Source: JAATFS01 sp037145635
GTDB lineage: Bacteria; Pseudomonadota; Gammaproteobacteria; Xanthomonadales; Xanthomonadaceae
Length of the DNA: 64,000 nucleotides
Assembly (NCBI GenBank): GCA_037145635.1
Contig: JBBCXB010000006.1
Location: 186,001 to 250,000, forward strand
Reading direction: 5' to 3'
Shown: positions 57,401-62,684 of the stretch, in pieces
Position numbering within the stretch: the first letter of the stretch is position 1
Layout: every line of letters begins with the position of its first letter
Notes under the pieces: generated by a model
The model's database searches: none
Told to the model about the DNA's origin: nothing
Seen by the model: the letters and a program-made list of their open reading frames with translations, nothing else
Translations under genes and position numbers: made by a program

Positions 57401-57464
57401 GGGCCACGCCGCGCTTGAAATGCTCGGCCACAGCGCCGCCGAAGGAAACCGAATCCCTGTCCAT
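42408..57464 (-). CDS. cdiA: CdiA-like hemagglutinin/contact-dependent toxin, two-partner secretion (5018 aa)
   Basis: An intact 5018-residue exoprotein. A signal peptide ends near SVPAWAQ. The TPS secretion domain (about residues 40-290) has YSRFDVGANGLILNN and the NPNGI motif. A giant FHA-1 stalk of LxxxGxL-type repeats runs to about residue 2960 and includes 259-residue super-repeats. A less repetitive centre (about 2965-3470) includes a Cys pair (YNDCRQPVGSRVVCYYET) and RYLIETDPRFVDYDNF. FHA-2 hemagglutinin repeats cover about 3470-4400. A Gly/Ala-rich pretoxin region ends at NEVANNWLSH (4644-4653), in the place of the VENN motif of enterobacterial CdiA. The C-terminal effector region follows, ending in a cysteine-peptidase-like domain. 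It should be exported by the CdiB upstream and kill or inhibit neighbours lacking the immunity protein. Enterobacterial CdiA proteins are about 3100-3300 residues, so this one is unusually long. Confidence 0.9.
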   Translation of the reverse strand: MDRDSVSFGGAVAEHFKRGVALLLCCTVTWTSVPAWAQVSPIANPGGQQPGQQVAANGVPVVDIVAPNARGLSHNRYSRFDVGANGLILNNSASISKTELGGYVAGNTQLQNAGPATLILNEVTAASSRLQGYTEIAGSKAQLVIANPNGISCDGCGFLNTSRVTLATGTPELGSDGALAGFAINGGALSIGGNGLDAYNVDRLDLLSRQLNVDGTIWARDLVARSGRQRVGYDGMLLDVLPGSDGAAPSIGIDVAYLGGMYADRIRLIATEAGVGVVSRGTLAAQSGDLQIDSAGQISLAGTTVARDALSVNAADGVSQSGVLGSQRGAVSVRGRDVGLSGDQIAATGLDVRAGGALVHGGRSSAATIALSGAELDDHGTLYANEALALDADGLLRTGGVAYAGGGARLQGARLLLGGTLQSGAGIDLQAGSLDAGGTLDAATTLRVRSSGDARLAGQAQAWQDVDLRSGGRLDLAGQLTAGTALGIAAQALAVAATASASSGADLALAVATDLDQRGTVYAGGDLQLAARTLDNRGTTYAAGQARLRLDDQLRNDGSLVAAGALDVDAAALLSRGDLGSQQATATLRSAGGATLTGNTVAAGHLALEAGGDVALAGNVAAADATVRGAGVALDGSLQTAGDFDAAATRGLSSTAVLAAGGELRLQAAETLVQRGQLQSGGALRLEGGEVDSDGVLDAGTTLAAHGTRALTLAGIAQSGGALALATGGVLDNRAQLVSGADAELRAGELRNRADGRLSAAGGARVLSRGDVVNDGRLYAAADLQLEAQSLQQAGSAAAGQRLQARVAGTLENAGSLVAGDALDVQAGVLRSSGQLGSETGTVAMESAGDLLLGGVVAAGTALTATAGADLAQTGVLQAGSAALRAAGDLSAGGSLQTASGLDLQARQALRLDGQAIAGADALLKASELALGQGALLQAAGALALDGQALALRGTLDAGTDLALRSDGGLALGGLVQAGRDMTLAAGGALDSNAQVYADGDLALTAASARNAADGLWAAGHALRLEVVGALDNAGRVHGGGDVVLQAGRLEQDGSTFAGGALAVAIARDLDNRGSLVAHDALQLRAGQLRSSGELGSLAAQAILDSDGELDLGGTVSAATRLDARAGGDLRQAGVLEAQQLRLQAGGDLTASGALQSASTLDLQAQHALVLNGQAAAGGDATLTAARIDIAQAAVLQSAADIALDGGAIDSRGALDAGTDLRLQSAGALALAGVAQAGRDVALDATGTLTNAAQVVAGHDLTLAAAGVDNTAAGSLAALAALTAKVGGEFDNAGVVHAGEALALDTGALLQRGRLYSGDALEIVTQAGFENHGELIAGRGLRIEAGHVVSHGQLGTLGGDVEIVSAADIDLQGTVVSAAALAMTAAGDLRQDGALAAQTVAMAAGRDLAANGQLQSASTLDLQAQRALSLAGQAVAVGDARLRGTAVTVDQAAVVQSAAAITLEGTALDSRGALDAGTDLTLHSDGDLALAGIAQSGRDLALQAGGALDTGAQVFAGRDLSVRAGRAGQAAAGTLAAQGALALQVDGTVDNAGTLHAGTDLNLQAAGLQQRGSAYAGKTLVATVAGALDNQGSLVAHEGLRLDARELRSSGQLGSETAGVDLTSAGALRLGGVVAAATRLQANAGGDLAQAGTLSAQQVELKAGRDATVDGTVQAGSTLALQAGRDLVLNGQAVAGGDATLGAGRIATAEAAVLQSGGAIVLEAAAIDSRGTLDAATDLTLRSGGDLALGGLVQAGRDLALQAGGALLQTGQAVAGRDLRLTAASAGLASAAALGAQRQLDLDVAGLLDNAGRLRADGDLHLQAGALSQDGSASAGGSLAARVVDALDNRGSLIAHDALQVQAGTLHSRGQLGSENAGVDLTSTGALQLDGVVAAATALTASAGGDLQQAGALQAQSARLAAAGQLTASGTLLSASTLDLQARQALRLDGQAVAGGALTLTGARLATGETAVLQSADAITLDGAAIDSRGTLDAGTDLDLRSRGELALAGTVQAGHDLQLSATGALDNAAQVIAGHDLRLTAASAGNAAAGILLAQGDLALQTQGLLDNAGMLRAGGQLGLQVGSMRQSGQSYGAQRLGLTAAGAVDNHGDLIGGAALRVEAAQLSSQGQLGSERGDVTLVSQGDLQLAGTLASAGAFSAQAGGGLAQSGSLSAATDVVLSAQGDLEVAGQVSGQRVALDSGAVLRQQGRVNGSAVTLQAARIEQAGQTVSSGDLSLRAGDIVIGGTAAAGVRADGSLGSGSTLTLAADRQLAASGSLLAGGNLAARGEQLVLAGSTTRATGDVALVAAAGLDHRGGDLLAGGSLTVQAGGTFDNGRLGATGGQIQAARLDLEAGALSNFGGALVQNGSGQTRIVSGAGFDNREGTLATNAQDLVVTAGWFDNSNGRIEHAGTGLAALTSGEGLSNVGGRILSQGRLQLGAHSGIDNQSGAIAAAGDATLTAARLGNVGGSVSARALSVRATAGLDNRRGLLQASGGALDLRADSLSNAGGTLQAIASGADGGSLRLELDHALDNGNGLIGASTDAVIAAENLANAGGTLQAGRDLAITARGQLDNHQGGRLSAGHDLTVAAGGALLNDGGQLDSGNALTASGGRIVNSQGSIVNNGGGLTRLTTGGDLANDGGNLGGRGSVVIDAAGVGNVGGQLVAAGDLIANTGSLDNRGGNVYAGASFLLQRDGAGLDNRNGTIKAERAVRLNLQNLSNAGGQIGAGGTTGGAGDVVIDTVGFDGGGRLLAQNLLDLTLRGDYTHRAGAELVSNGDFNLSVGGQLVNEATLSATRALSVQAGNLTNRAGASLRSNDTRVATGGTIDNAGDLSGNASLQLDAGTIFNTGSIVGGNVRVQAGTLVNGADLGSATDNNAYGSALLGATGNMTLLVRDQLLNRDARIFSLGNLAIGGAQDGGGTLTARTGVVNNLSGSIEADGSLWIAANAINNQRRVLNAKTGSLTSEEREAANREMPQEQIRVDPKPSRYAGHALGVFRTYDVQERESLVAASAEGRIAAGGNIALSGSVTNNASTIAAGASLWVNQRSIGGLYDALINGNESVLNQALALNQKANYTDTEYSATPIYNDCRQPVGSRVVCYYETDHRVIGTGTIDNSYIALNASMTGGQGVAISGAEIRNGAIGSDGRSIAGASLRNTQLDGLSRRGAQSAGGVGTQAVNAQVGVDGAAAGVGTRTAARGRVQVATDGRQRDLSGASGVGATVVDPQLANGALLAGDAGTRATIVVDRGDATLGSGSGIARGQVQAGGGRAVLTAATAGQRTPVDPDTGAAPQVVGGVGAPLATIDLPIGGLYTLVGANGAGATDLGRAASDLGGINASRSSGPGRRYLIETDPRFVDYDNFISSDYLLDKLGVDPEWTHTRLGDGYYEQRLVLDQITELTGRRYLGNYDDGVAQYRALLAGGIAAADALQLSVGVGLTAAQVAALTQDIVWMVEQEYQGQKALVPVVYLASSSLELRSSGALIAGGSVTLDAAHGLVNTGTVSGTDVSLTAGSLLNQGKVAGTGTVVLQAQQDLLNLGGQVQGRDVALVAGGNLTSEAGRTVTGAGVVTGISADNNLQLIAGNDLTLSGTRVSAGNSAALQAGHDLSLQPSALRNDNGLLRGSDAVAVTTGADLLMSAGHDLQLHGVAVQAGGNAALQAGNDLSLTPSAGLGTRAGTRTQIDTEGSLQLAAGHDLTIRQAEVAAGGELIAAAGHDLNVASVLGASRTVTDQSRQGKTRVVTTTTTQALDPQALTAGGNLVLSAGHDVNLVAARLDAGQGLAVVAGNDLNATTLTTVDSRDTLETRKRFKQTTSVSDETVHGTEFSAGGDIALQAGRDLALTAASVATETGGIALAAGRDVSLLAAQEQHDAEQDMEKKKKGFLSSKTTTTHDEWHDSVAVTTSLSGERVSIAAGNDLRSQGAQIVGTGDVVLAAGNDLVLATALNTSSEDHDKQTRKSGMFGSGGLGVTFGKQKVDTEAEITQTTHTGSTVGSLEGDVTLVAGNRYQQTGSDVLALAGDIAVQAKDIAIAEAQETSSYDQQTRFKQGGLSVNLSSSALSLAQAANDTYKASKQVDGDARMQAMAAGAVALNAYNNVDALSSTASGLASGTAKGAAQGANVNISISVGGSRSQSDTHQAGTQAAGSTVQAGGDVSLIATGGGDQSNLLVRGSTITAGHDLLVAADHDVILEAARNTSTQASSNKSSSGSIGVGISYGPDGAAYGLMLSASSAKGTGNGQDVAYTESQLAAGGTATVVSGNDTSLRGAQLSADKVVAAIGGDLSIESLQDTHTYASKDKSAGGSVTIGAGFSASGSYSSNKVNGDYASVVEQSGIQAGNGGFDLDVAGNTDLKGGVIASTRQAVDEGRNRLSTGTLTYSDLANASRYDAQGVNLSGGYSKGAGGETGTDGSPSTVNNGSTWSWQNFQTGTTGGAAGYVSKSGESNATTASGIGGGTLVITDEAGQLAKTGQSASEALAGLKREVATGDAAGGLTQQWDAQKLQSQVAAGAQITAAFGQQASKAVGDYAQQKIDEAALLRAQAEAASDPGKKADLTAQAEQLESQWGDGGSLRLLAHTVIGGLTGGLEGAAGAATGTLTAPKVAEALREAGVTGPLADSLTALASGAVGAAAGGANGAAAAGNEVANNWLSHREIAEADLERAACDQGGGDVQACKDAVTRRMDALDVAREKEWLAYKESVRQEVSAEQQQGAWYSEDEYKRQELARQTTYWAGSGLKEAEAVFTGYAPAGEAGYLIRSIWNSGVNAIQFLNRPGLLVARDMGKALAQEVKDGATALTKYATAPLPAAYLQGGIEQSLTMTTEERSDALVGVAFSIVTDGILAKTLPTRTAGGAVDGAGGIADAPKTIPYEPTGSVVLQGNAPVCGPACAAMTITDNTGKHVSLDEAVGGFVNGVRSTGVNTLELSEVISNAGVKNQLNTAMLPEQLAKAIQEGSSVIIQIPAGDGRHFIIVDSVKSVDGVNYYMTRDPYVGPRGVQQKLLDNFILHGVNAIVIGGK
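42411..43535 (-). other. CdiA C-terminal effector region: entry domain plus C39-like cysteine peptidase toxin
   Basis: Residues 4644-5018. It starts at NEVANNWLSH, continues with a helical part with two cysteines (CDQGGGDVQACKDAV) and a hydrophobic helical segment (residues about 4745-4850) suited to an inner-membrane entry domain. It ends with about 150 residues resembling peptidase family C39 or other papain-fold enzymes. Visible catalytic candidates are Gln4880, Cys4886 (VCGPACAAM), His4969 (DGRHFIIVDSV) and Asp4989 (TRDPYVGP). Gln to Cys is 6 residues, Cys to His 83, His to Asp 20; in the transporter peptidase ComA the corresponding gaps are 6, 79 and 16. GC falls steadily from the motif at 43535 toward the end. 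A glutamine-deamidase activity, also known in papain-fold toxins, is an alternative. Confidence 0.7.
42414..42419 (-). promoter_or_regulatory. Strong Shine-Dalgarno GGAGGT inside the last cdiA codons
   Basis: GGAGGT encodes the penultimate Gly-Gly of CdiA and lies five bases before the ATG at 42408. It decides the immunity start and ties translation of the immunity gene to that of the toxin. Confidence 0.85.
48150..48570 (-). other. Low-GC mid-gene segment of cdiA, candidate receptor-specificity region
   Basis: About 420 bases encoding residues about 2965-3105, between the FHA-1 stalk and the RYLIETDPRF block. It is visibly poorer in G/C than the sequence on both sides and lacks the stalk repeat. 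In the enterobacterial CdiA the receptor-binding domain sits at the tip between FHA-1 and the following domain, so the position fits. That it binds a receptor is inference. Confidence 0.5.
50900..56140 (-). repeat. Long super-repeat of 777 bp (259 residues) in the cdiA stalk, about 7 units
   Basis: A landmark codon pair at the LDAGTDL-type motif recurs at 55365, 54588, 53811, 53034, 52257 and 51480, each exactly 777 bases apart. A more diverged copy lies 771 bases before the first, at 56136. Within each unit the order is the same: LDAGTDL, QAGRDL, ALDNAG, ALDNRGSLVAHDAL, SSGQLGSE, STLDLQA, GQAVAGGDA, AAVLQSA, IDSRG. The last unit decays near 50900. This is higher-order duplication on top of the basic FHA-1 repeat. 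Confidence 0.9.
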
Positions 57465-57552
57465 GTCTGCTCTCTCGTCCCGCGCACCGGCGGAATCCCA
57501 AAAAAATGAAACGCAACGGCCGCCAAGGACGGCCCGAAATCCAACGCTTGCT

Positions 57553-59256
57553 TCAGAACTGGTAGATCGCGCGCACGCCGTAGGCCGGCTGCGCGCTCCC
57601 GAATCCGTCGGGCCGGTGGATCGCCCAGCCGGCGAAGCCGTCCAGGTTCAGGCCGCGCCAGCCGGCGCGCAGGCCGACGAAGCCGCCGACCAGGCTGCGC
57701 CCGCGCACGCCCTCGGCACTGGGCCCGGCGATGCGGCCGGCGTCCACGCCCAGGTAGGGGCTGGCGCCGAGCCGGGCGATCGGGAAGCTGAGGGTGTTGC
57801 GCCAGTAGCCGCCGCGCTCGGCGCCCAGCGTGGCCTCGCCATCGAAGCCGCGCACGCTGTAGCGGCCGCCCAGGGTGATGAACTCCGAGCCCAGCAGCAG
57901 CTCCGGCGCGGTCTGCGCACGCAGGCTGCTCTCCCAGCTAATCGGCAGCGGGCCGAGCTTGAACGGCAGCGCGGTGCTGACATCGAGGGTGGTGACGTCG
58001 TAGCGGAAGCTGGGGAAGCCCACCGCCGGGTCGTAGCCGCTCCACTGCGCGTCGAACCACGGCACGCCGCGGCGGTGCGCCAGGCGCACGTCCAGCTGCA
58101 TCGCGCCCAGGTAGCGGCGATGGCTCAGGTAGAGCTCGGCGCTGGTGGTGCGGCGGCGCTGGATGCCGATCTCCACTCCGTCCAGGTAGCTGTCGGCCGC
58201 ACGCCGCGCCAGGGTCATGCCGGCGGAGGTCTTGCTGCTGCCGTTGCGGTGGATGACCCGCTGCAGGTCGAGCTGGGCGCTGTCGGAGCGGCCGCTGGAC
58301 TGGAAGGTCTGCAGGTAGCCGTCCACGTGCTGGTGGTAGCGGTAGGTCGAGGCCGACAGCGAGAACGTCCACCATCCCCACGGCAGGCTGTAGCCGAGCG
58401 TGCCGCCGCGGGTGCCGCGCTCGCTGCCGCGCGAGGCCAGGTCGTGGCTGTAGCCGAGGGTCAGCAGGTCGTTGAGGCCGAACGGGGCATCGACCGACAG
58501 ATCCAGGCCGCCCTGGGCGCGGCCGGTGGCCTCGGCGCCGGAGTCGTCGGCGTTGAGCACGCCGCGCCAGCGCCGCGCGTACTGCAGGGTGATCACCAGA
58601 TCGGACTCGCCGGCCCGCTCGCCCGGCGCGATGTCGATCTTGGCGTCCTGCGACGGCAGCCGCTTGAACTGCTCGACGGCCTGCTCGACCGCGCGCAGGT
58701 CGAGCAGGTCGCCGCGGCGCAGCGGCAACGCATTGCGCCAGCGGCCGCTGTGCCCGTCCGCCCCCACCACGCGGACCTCGCGCAGGCGCCCGGGCATCAG
58801 CTCGAAGCGCAGCTCGCCCCCGGACAGGTCCTGCTGCGGCACGCCGATGCGGGTGGTGACCAGGCCGTGGGCGACCAGCTGGTCGAGCGCGCGACGCCGG
58901 ATCAGGTCGACGCCGTCGCGGCCGATGCACTGCCCCTCGTACCGGCGCAGGTAGCGCCACAGCCAGGCGAAGCGGGCCGCATCGCGGCCGCCGCCGCCCA
59001 GGCGCAGCCGTTGCACTGGGAAGCACGGGGTCTCGGTCGGCAGCGCGAGGCTGCGCAGGTCCGCCGGCGCGGCGGACTCGCGCGGCCCGGCGAACGGGGC
59101 CTGGCGGTCCTGTTCCTGGCGGCGCTGGATGTCCTCGGCCTGGCGCAGCTGCTCCTGGCGATCGAGCGTGACCGGCCGCTCCTGTGCCTGCACGACGGGC
59201 AGCACGCCGATCAGGCCCGCCACCAGCGCCATCCGCGCCCCTCGATATGTCGTCAC
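57553..59256 (-). CDS. cdiB: CdiB/ShlB/FhaC-family two-partner secretion transporter
   Basis: A 567-residue Omp85-type outer-membrane transporter for the adjacent CdiA. A signal peptide (MALVAGLIGVLPVVQAQ) is followed by a Gln/Glu/Arg-rich helix (LDRQEQLRQAEDIQRRQEQD), the plug helix of this family. Two POTRA domains come next (about residues 70-230; GGGELRFELMPGRLREVRVVG-like strand, LRRGDLLDLRAVEQAVEQF). The 16-strand barrel carries the VRGF motif (GGRYSVRGFDGE) and ends with a terminal Phe. I chose GTG 59256 because it adds two Arg to the signal n-region; ATG 59232, preceded by GAGGGG, is a real alternative. The gap to cdiA is 88 bases, giving the cdiB-cdiA-cdiI order of E. coli-type loci. 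Confidence 0.92.
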   Translation of the reverse strand: MTTYRGARMALVAGLIGVLPVVQAQERPVTLDRQEQLRQAEDIQRRQEQDRQAPFAGPRESAAPADLRSLALPTETPCFPVQRLRLGGGGRDAARFAWLWRYLRRYEGQCIGRDGVDLIRRRALDQLVAHGLVTTRIGVPQQDLSGGELRFELMPGRLREVRVVGADGHSGRWRNALPLRRGDLLDLRAVEQAVEQFKRLPSQDAKIDIAPGERAGESDLVITLQYARRWRGVLNADDSGAEATGRAQGGLDLSVDAPFGLNDLLTLGYSHDLASRGSERGTRGGTLGYSLPWGWWTFSLSASTYRYHQHVDGYLQTFQSSGRSDSAQLDLQRVIHRNGSSKTSAGMTLARRAADSYLDGVEIGIQRRRTTSAELYLSHRRYLGAMQLDVRLAHRRGVPWFDAQWSGYDPAVGFPSFRYDVTTLDVSTALPFKLGPLPISWESSLRAQTAPELLLGSEFITLGGRYSVRGFDGEATLGAERGGYWRNTLSFPIARLGASPYLGVDAGRIAGPSAEGVRGRSLVGGFVGLRAGWRGLNLDGFAGWAIHRPDGFGSAQPAYGVRAIYQF

Positions 59257-59349
59257 CGCACTGCCCCCTGTCACGCGTCCCGCGCCCCCGCACGACTGCG
59301 GGGCCTCCGTCCTTGCCACCCCTCTATTCAGAGAGGTGAGGGCGGCAAC

Positions 59350-59360
59350 TTTGTGACAAA
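59350..59360. promoter_or_regulatory. Short inverted repeat TTTGT-G-ACAAA upstream of cdiB
   Basis: A perfect 5-base inverted repeat with a one-base centre, 94 bases upstream of the cdiB start in the 209-base pyrF-cdiB gap. It could be a regulator site; the gap is the only space for a cdi promoter. No factor can be named. Confidence 0.3.
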
Positions 59361-59465
59361 CCGCTCAGTGCATTCAATCGGGGGCGGCCCCACACCTGTC
59401 GGGAAATCCCTCAGGGCGCCCCCGGCTGCGGGCCTGGGCGCGGCCGCTCCTCGGCCCCGCGCCGC

Positions 59466-60197
59466 TCAGGCGGCGGGCGTGGCCAGGGCCGCAGCGATCT
59501 CGGCCTGGATCGCCTCCGCCGCCGCGGCCGGGTCCGCGGCCAGCCGGATCGGGCGGCCGACGACGATGGCGTCGGCACCGTCGGCGAAGGCCTCGGCCAC
59601 GCCCACGGTGCGCTGCTGGTCGTCGCCGACCGGCCCGCCCGGGCGGATGCCCGGGCACACGATCGAGAACCCGGCGCCGGTGGCACGGCGGATCGCGCCG
59701 GCCTCCTGCCCGGAGGCGATCACGCCGTCCAGGCCGGCGGCCCGGGCCGCCAGCGCGCGCTCGACCACCACCTCCACCGGCTCGCGGTCGATGCCCATCG
59801 CCGCCAGGTCCGGGCGGCCCATCGAGGTCAGCACGGTCACCGCCAGCAGGCGCATGTCGCCGCGGTTGGCCGCCGCGGCCGCCTGCATCATCGCCGGGTG
59901 CCAGCCGTGCACCGTGCAGTAGCTCACCGGCCACTGCGAGAGCCGGCCGATCACGCCGGCCACGGTCGCCGGGATGTCGAAGAACTTCAGGTCCACGAAC
60001 ACGCGCTTGTCGCGCCGTGCCAGCGCCTCGAGCACCTGGAAGTACTCGCCCGAGGCCAGCAGCTCCATGCCGATCTTGTAGAACCCCACCGCGTCGCCCA
60101 GGCGGTCCACCCAGGCCAGCGCCTCGGTGCAGCCGGGCACGTCGAGCGCGAAGATCAGGCGCTCGCGCGCGCCCAGCGGCAGCGGCGCGCGGCTCAC
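59466..60197 (-). CDS. pyrF: Orotidine 5'-phosphate decarboxylase
   Basis: A 243-residue TIM-barrel enzyme that makes UMP, the last step of pyrimidine synthesis de novo. It contains RLIFALDVPG, GFYKIGMELL, the catalytic DLKFFDIP (Asp-x-Lys-x-x-Asp type), and the phosphate-binding CPGIRPGG and VVGRPI. The start is GTG 60197, which overlaps the upstream phosphatase stop by four bases (GTGA). Longer frames upstream run antiparallel to nothing conserved. The gene and the phosphatase probably share a transcript. Confidence 0.95.
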   Translation of the reverse strand: MSRAPLPLGARERLIFALDVPGCTEALAWVDRLGDAVGFYKIGMELLASGEYFQVLEALARRDKRVFVDLKFFDIPATVAGVIGRLSQWPVSYCTVHGWHPAMMQAAAAANRGDMRLLAVTVLTSMGRPDLAAMGIDREPVEVVVERALAARAAGLDGVIASGQEAGAIRRATGAGFSIVCPGIRPGGPVGDDQQRTVGVAEAFADGADAIVVGRPIRLAADPAAAAEAIQAEIAAALATPAA

Positions 60198-61114
60198 GGC
60201 GCCACGTCCAGCGCGGCGCGCTTGGCGTCGTGGCGGGACTGCCAGGAACGGGCATAGTCGTTGTCGAACACCGCCGGCTCCCAGCCGCCGTAGCTGGGAT
60301 TGGGCAGCATCCACCAGCGTTCGCCGAACCAGTCGTGGTACTGCTGCAGCAGCGCGCCACGGCCCTGCGCGGTGTTGGCGGTGACCTGCACGAAGTCGCC
60401 GAGCTGGTCGCCGAACTGCATCAGCACGCGGTACTGCTGCCCGGCCAGGCGGCGGCGGCAGTTCTTCTCGCTGCCGTTCTGCTCGCAGTCCTTGAGCACC
60501 GTGCCCAGCCCGAGGAACACGCTGTCGTCGGCCACCGGCAGGCCCTCGGCGCGCAGGTTGGCCAGGGTGGCCTCCTTCAGGTGCACGGCGCGGTTGGAGA
60601 TGTAGAGCACGGTCACGCCGCGGGCGCTGGCGGCGCGGGCGAAGTCGACCACGCCCGGGATCGCCCGGGCCTTCTTCTCGGCCACCCAGCGGTCCCAGCT
60701 GACCTCGTCGTATTCCTTGCCGTCGCGCACCAGCCGCGCCTGGTACGGCGAGTTGTCCAGCACGGTCTCGTCCACGTCCATCACCACGGCCGGCTTGAGT
60801 CCGGTGGCGGCGTTGCCGCGCTCCTCCGGCACCAGCGCGTCCCAGTTGCGCTCCTTCAGGGCCAGGTCCAGCTTGTCGGCGGCGGCGCGGTAGGTCTGCT
60901 CGGTGAGCGCACGGTATTCCTCCGAGCGCTGCATCCACAGCACCGCATTGAGGTTGTCGTCGCCCGCCGGACGCGCGGCCGGCGCCACGGCGGCGGCCGG
61001 CTGCGCGGACGGGGCGGCCGGCGCCGGCGCGGCGGGCGGCACCGGCTTGCAGGCCGACAGCGCCAAGGCGGCGCCGAGAAGCAGCGGGAAGGAGACGACG
61101 ACGGAAGGGCGCAT
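60194..61114 (-). CDS. Class C acid phosphatase/5'-nucleotidase lipoprotein, e(P4) family
   Basis: A 306-residue HAD-superfamily lipoprotein. The lipobox is LALSAC, followed by a Pro/Ala linker (about residues 25-55). The double-Asp catalytic motif is VVMDVDETVLDN, and the class C second motif FGDQLGDF is present. e(P4) enzymes remove phosphate from nucleotides at the outer membrane, allowing nucleoside uptake. Coupling to pyrF is consistent with nucleotide metabolism but may be coincidental. The start at 61114 was chosen for its signal peptide. Confidence 0.9.
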   Translation of the reverse strand: MRPSVVVSFPLLLGAALALSACKPVPPAAPAPAAPSAQPAAAVAPAARPAGDDNLNAVLWMQRSEEYRALTEQTYRAAADKLDLALKERNWDALVPEERGNAATGLKPAVVMDVDETVLDNSPYQARLVRDGKEYDEVSWDRWVAEKKARAIPGVVDFARAASARGVTVLYISNRAVHLKEATLANLRAEGLPVADDSVFLGLGTVLKDCEQNGSEKNCRRRLAGQQYRVLMQFGDQLGDFVQVTANTAQGRGALLQQYHDWFGERWWMLPNPSYGGWEPAVFDNDYARSWQSRHDAKRAALDVAP

Positions 61115-61257
61115 GGCATCCACCAGGGAAAAGTGCGGCGATTTTACCGGGTCGCAGGCAGCGCTCCCAGCGCCGCGGCGCGGGCCGGGCACGCCGGCGG
61201 CGGCAGGCCGGCGCCGATCCGCCTATGCTTGCCGGCTCACCGTTCCGGAGGCTCCCC

Positions 61258-61926
61258 ATGACCGACGCGTCTTCCCCCCCCGTCCTCGACACGGCCCAGG
61301 CCCGCGTGCTCGGCTGCCTGATCGAGAAGGAGGCCACCACGCCGGATGCGTACCCGCTGACCGTCAATGCCGCCCAGGTGGCGGCCAACCAGAAGACCGC
61401 GCGCGAGCCGGTGCTCGCACTGGAGACCGGCGCGGTGCACCACGCGCTGCGCCAGCTGGAGACGCTGGGGCTGGTGCGCCAGCAGTTCTCCTCGCGCGCC
61501 GAACGCTACGAGCACCGGCTGGAGAGCGCGCTGGACCTGACCCGCCAGCAGGTGTCGCTGCTGGGGCTGCTGCTGTTGCGCGGCCCGCAGACGCTGCACG
61601 AGCTGTTCGCCCGCAGCGAGCGGCTGGCCCGCTTCAACGACGCCGAGGACGTGCGCCACCATCTCGAACGCCTGGTGCAGCGCGAGCTCGCGCTGCAGCT
61701 GCCGCGCGCCAGCGGCCAGCGCGAGGACCGCTACGTGCACCTGCTCGGCGGGGCGGTGGACGTCGACGCGCTGGTCGCCGCCGCACCGGCGGCGCGTGCG
61801 GGGACGGCCGCCACCGCCGATCCGGCGCTGGAGGCGCGGGTGCAGGCGCTGGAAGCCACCGTGGCCGACCTGCAGGCGGCGCTGGAGACGCTGCGCCGGC
61901 AGCTCGACCTCCCGGCCCGGGACTGA
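61258..61926 (+). CDS. YceH family protein (UPF0502/DUF480)
   Basis: A 222-residue protein of the YceH family with two winged-helix domains. It opens with ARVLGCLIEKEATTPDAYPL and contains AREPVLALETGAVHHALRQLE and LLLLRGPQTLHEL. A C-terminal helix (LEARVQALEATVADLQAALE) looks like a coiled coil. Function is not established; a DNA- or RNA-binding role is inferred from the fold. The ATG at 61258 follows GGAGG about seven bases upstream. It is divergent from the phosphatase gene. Confidence 0.85.
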   Translation: MTDASSPPVLDTAQARVLGCLIEKEATTPDAYPLTVNAAQVAANQKTAREPVLALETGAVHHALRQLETLGLVRQQFSSRAERYEHRLESALDLTRQQVSLLGLLLLRGPQTLHELFARSERLARFNDAEDVRHHLERLVQRELALQLPRASGQREDRYVHLLGGAVDVDALVAAAPAARAGTAATADPALEARVQALEATVADLQAALETLRRQLDLPARD

Positions 61927-62025
61927 TCGGAAGGCCTCGGCGTCCGCGCCGGACGCGGGCATGCCCGCGCCGGCCGGCCCGGCGCCCGCGCGCGCACCGC
62001 AGGCGTGCGCCGGTGCCACCCCGCG

Positions 62026-62580
62026 CTAGGCCTCCAGCAAAGGCACCAGCCGCGGCCATTCCAGCCGCAGCCAGGGGGCGAACGGGGCCTCGGCCTCCGC
62101 CAGCGCGCGGGTCAGCGCCTCCGGCGCCATCCAGACCCACTCGGCCACCTCGTCCGGGTCGGGCGCGGGTACGCCGCCACCCAGCGCCGCGGTGAACACG
62201 TGGCAGAGCTCGTGCTCGCTGCCGACATCGCGGTAGCGCGCCTGGTAGATGAAGCGGAAGCGCCAGTGCGGCGGCACCGCCAGGGTCACCCCCAGTTCCT
62301 CGCCGGCCCGGCGCACGACCGCATCCGGCAGCGCCTCGCCCCAGCGCGGGTGCGAGCAGCAGCTGTTCGCCCAGCACCCCGGCCACAGCGGCTTGTGCGC
62401 GCTGCGCCGCTGCAGCAGCACGCGCCCGCGGGCGTCGAACAGGAACAGCGAGAACGCGCGGTGCAGCACCCCGGCCCCGGCGTGGCAGGCCTGCTTGCGC
62501 AACGGCGCCAGCGGCACGTCGTCGGGCGAGACCGTGATCAACCACGGGTCCGGCGACGACAGCGGGGCGGCGGCATCCAT
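62026..62580 (-). CDS. idi: Isopentenyl-diphosphate delta-isomerase, type 1
   Basis: A 184-residue Nudix-fold enzyme interconverting IPP and DMAPP. The active-site Cys region reads WANSCCSHPRWGE, and the second catalytic region GSEHELCHVF contains the conserved Glu. The Nudix helix is DAVVRRAGEELGV. Xanthomonads make IPP by the MEP pathway, where Idi is dispensable but adjusts the IPP/DMAPP ratio for carotenoid-like pigments such as xanthomonadin precursors and quinones; that link is background, not shown here. Confidence 0.9.
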   Translation of the reverse strand: MDAAAPLSSPDPWLITVSPDDVPLAPLRKQACHAGAGVLHRAFSLFLFDARGRVLLQRRSAHKPLWPGCWANSCCSHPRWGEALPDAVVRRAGEELGVTLAVPPHWRFRFIYQARYRDVGSEHELCHVFTAALGGGVPAPDPDEVAEWVWMAPEALTRALAEAEAPFAPWLRLEWPRLVPLLEA

Positions 62581-62684
62581 GGCCCGACGCTAGCAGGCCG
62601 GCGTCGACGGGGTGTGGCCAGATGTGGCGACAGCGCGCGGGGCGAGTTGCTACCGTGCAGCCTCCCCCACTCGCGTGCGCGGCC

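Noticed and set aside
49158..57509. A plus-strand frame open for 2783 codons antisense to cdiA
   Set aside because: It mirrors the repetitive, very GC-rich cdiA coding strand. The translation is Ala/Gly/Gln/Arg/Val-rich low complexity with no motifs, and cdiA has signal, TPS, FHA and toxin domains in the opposite frame.
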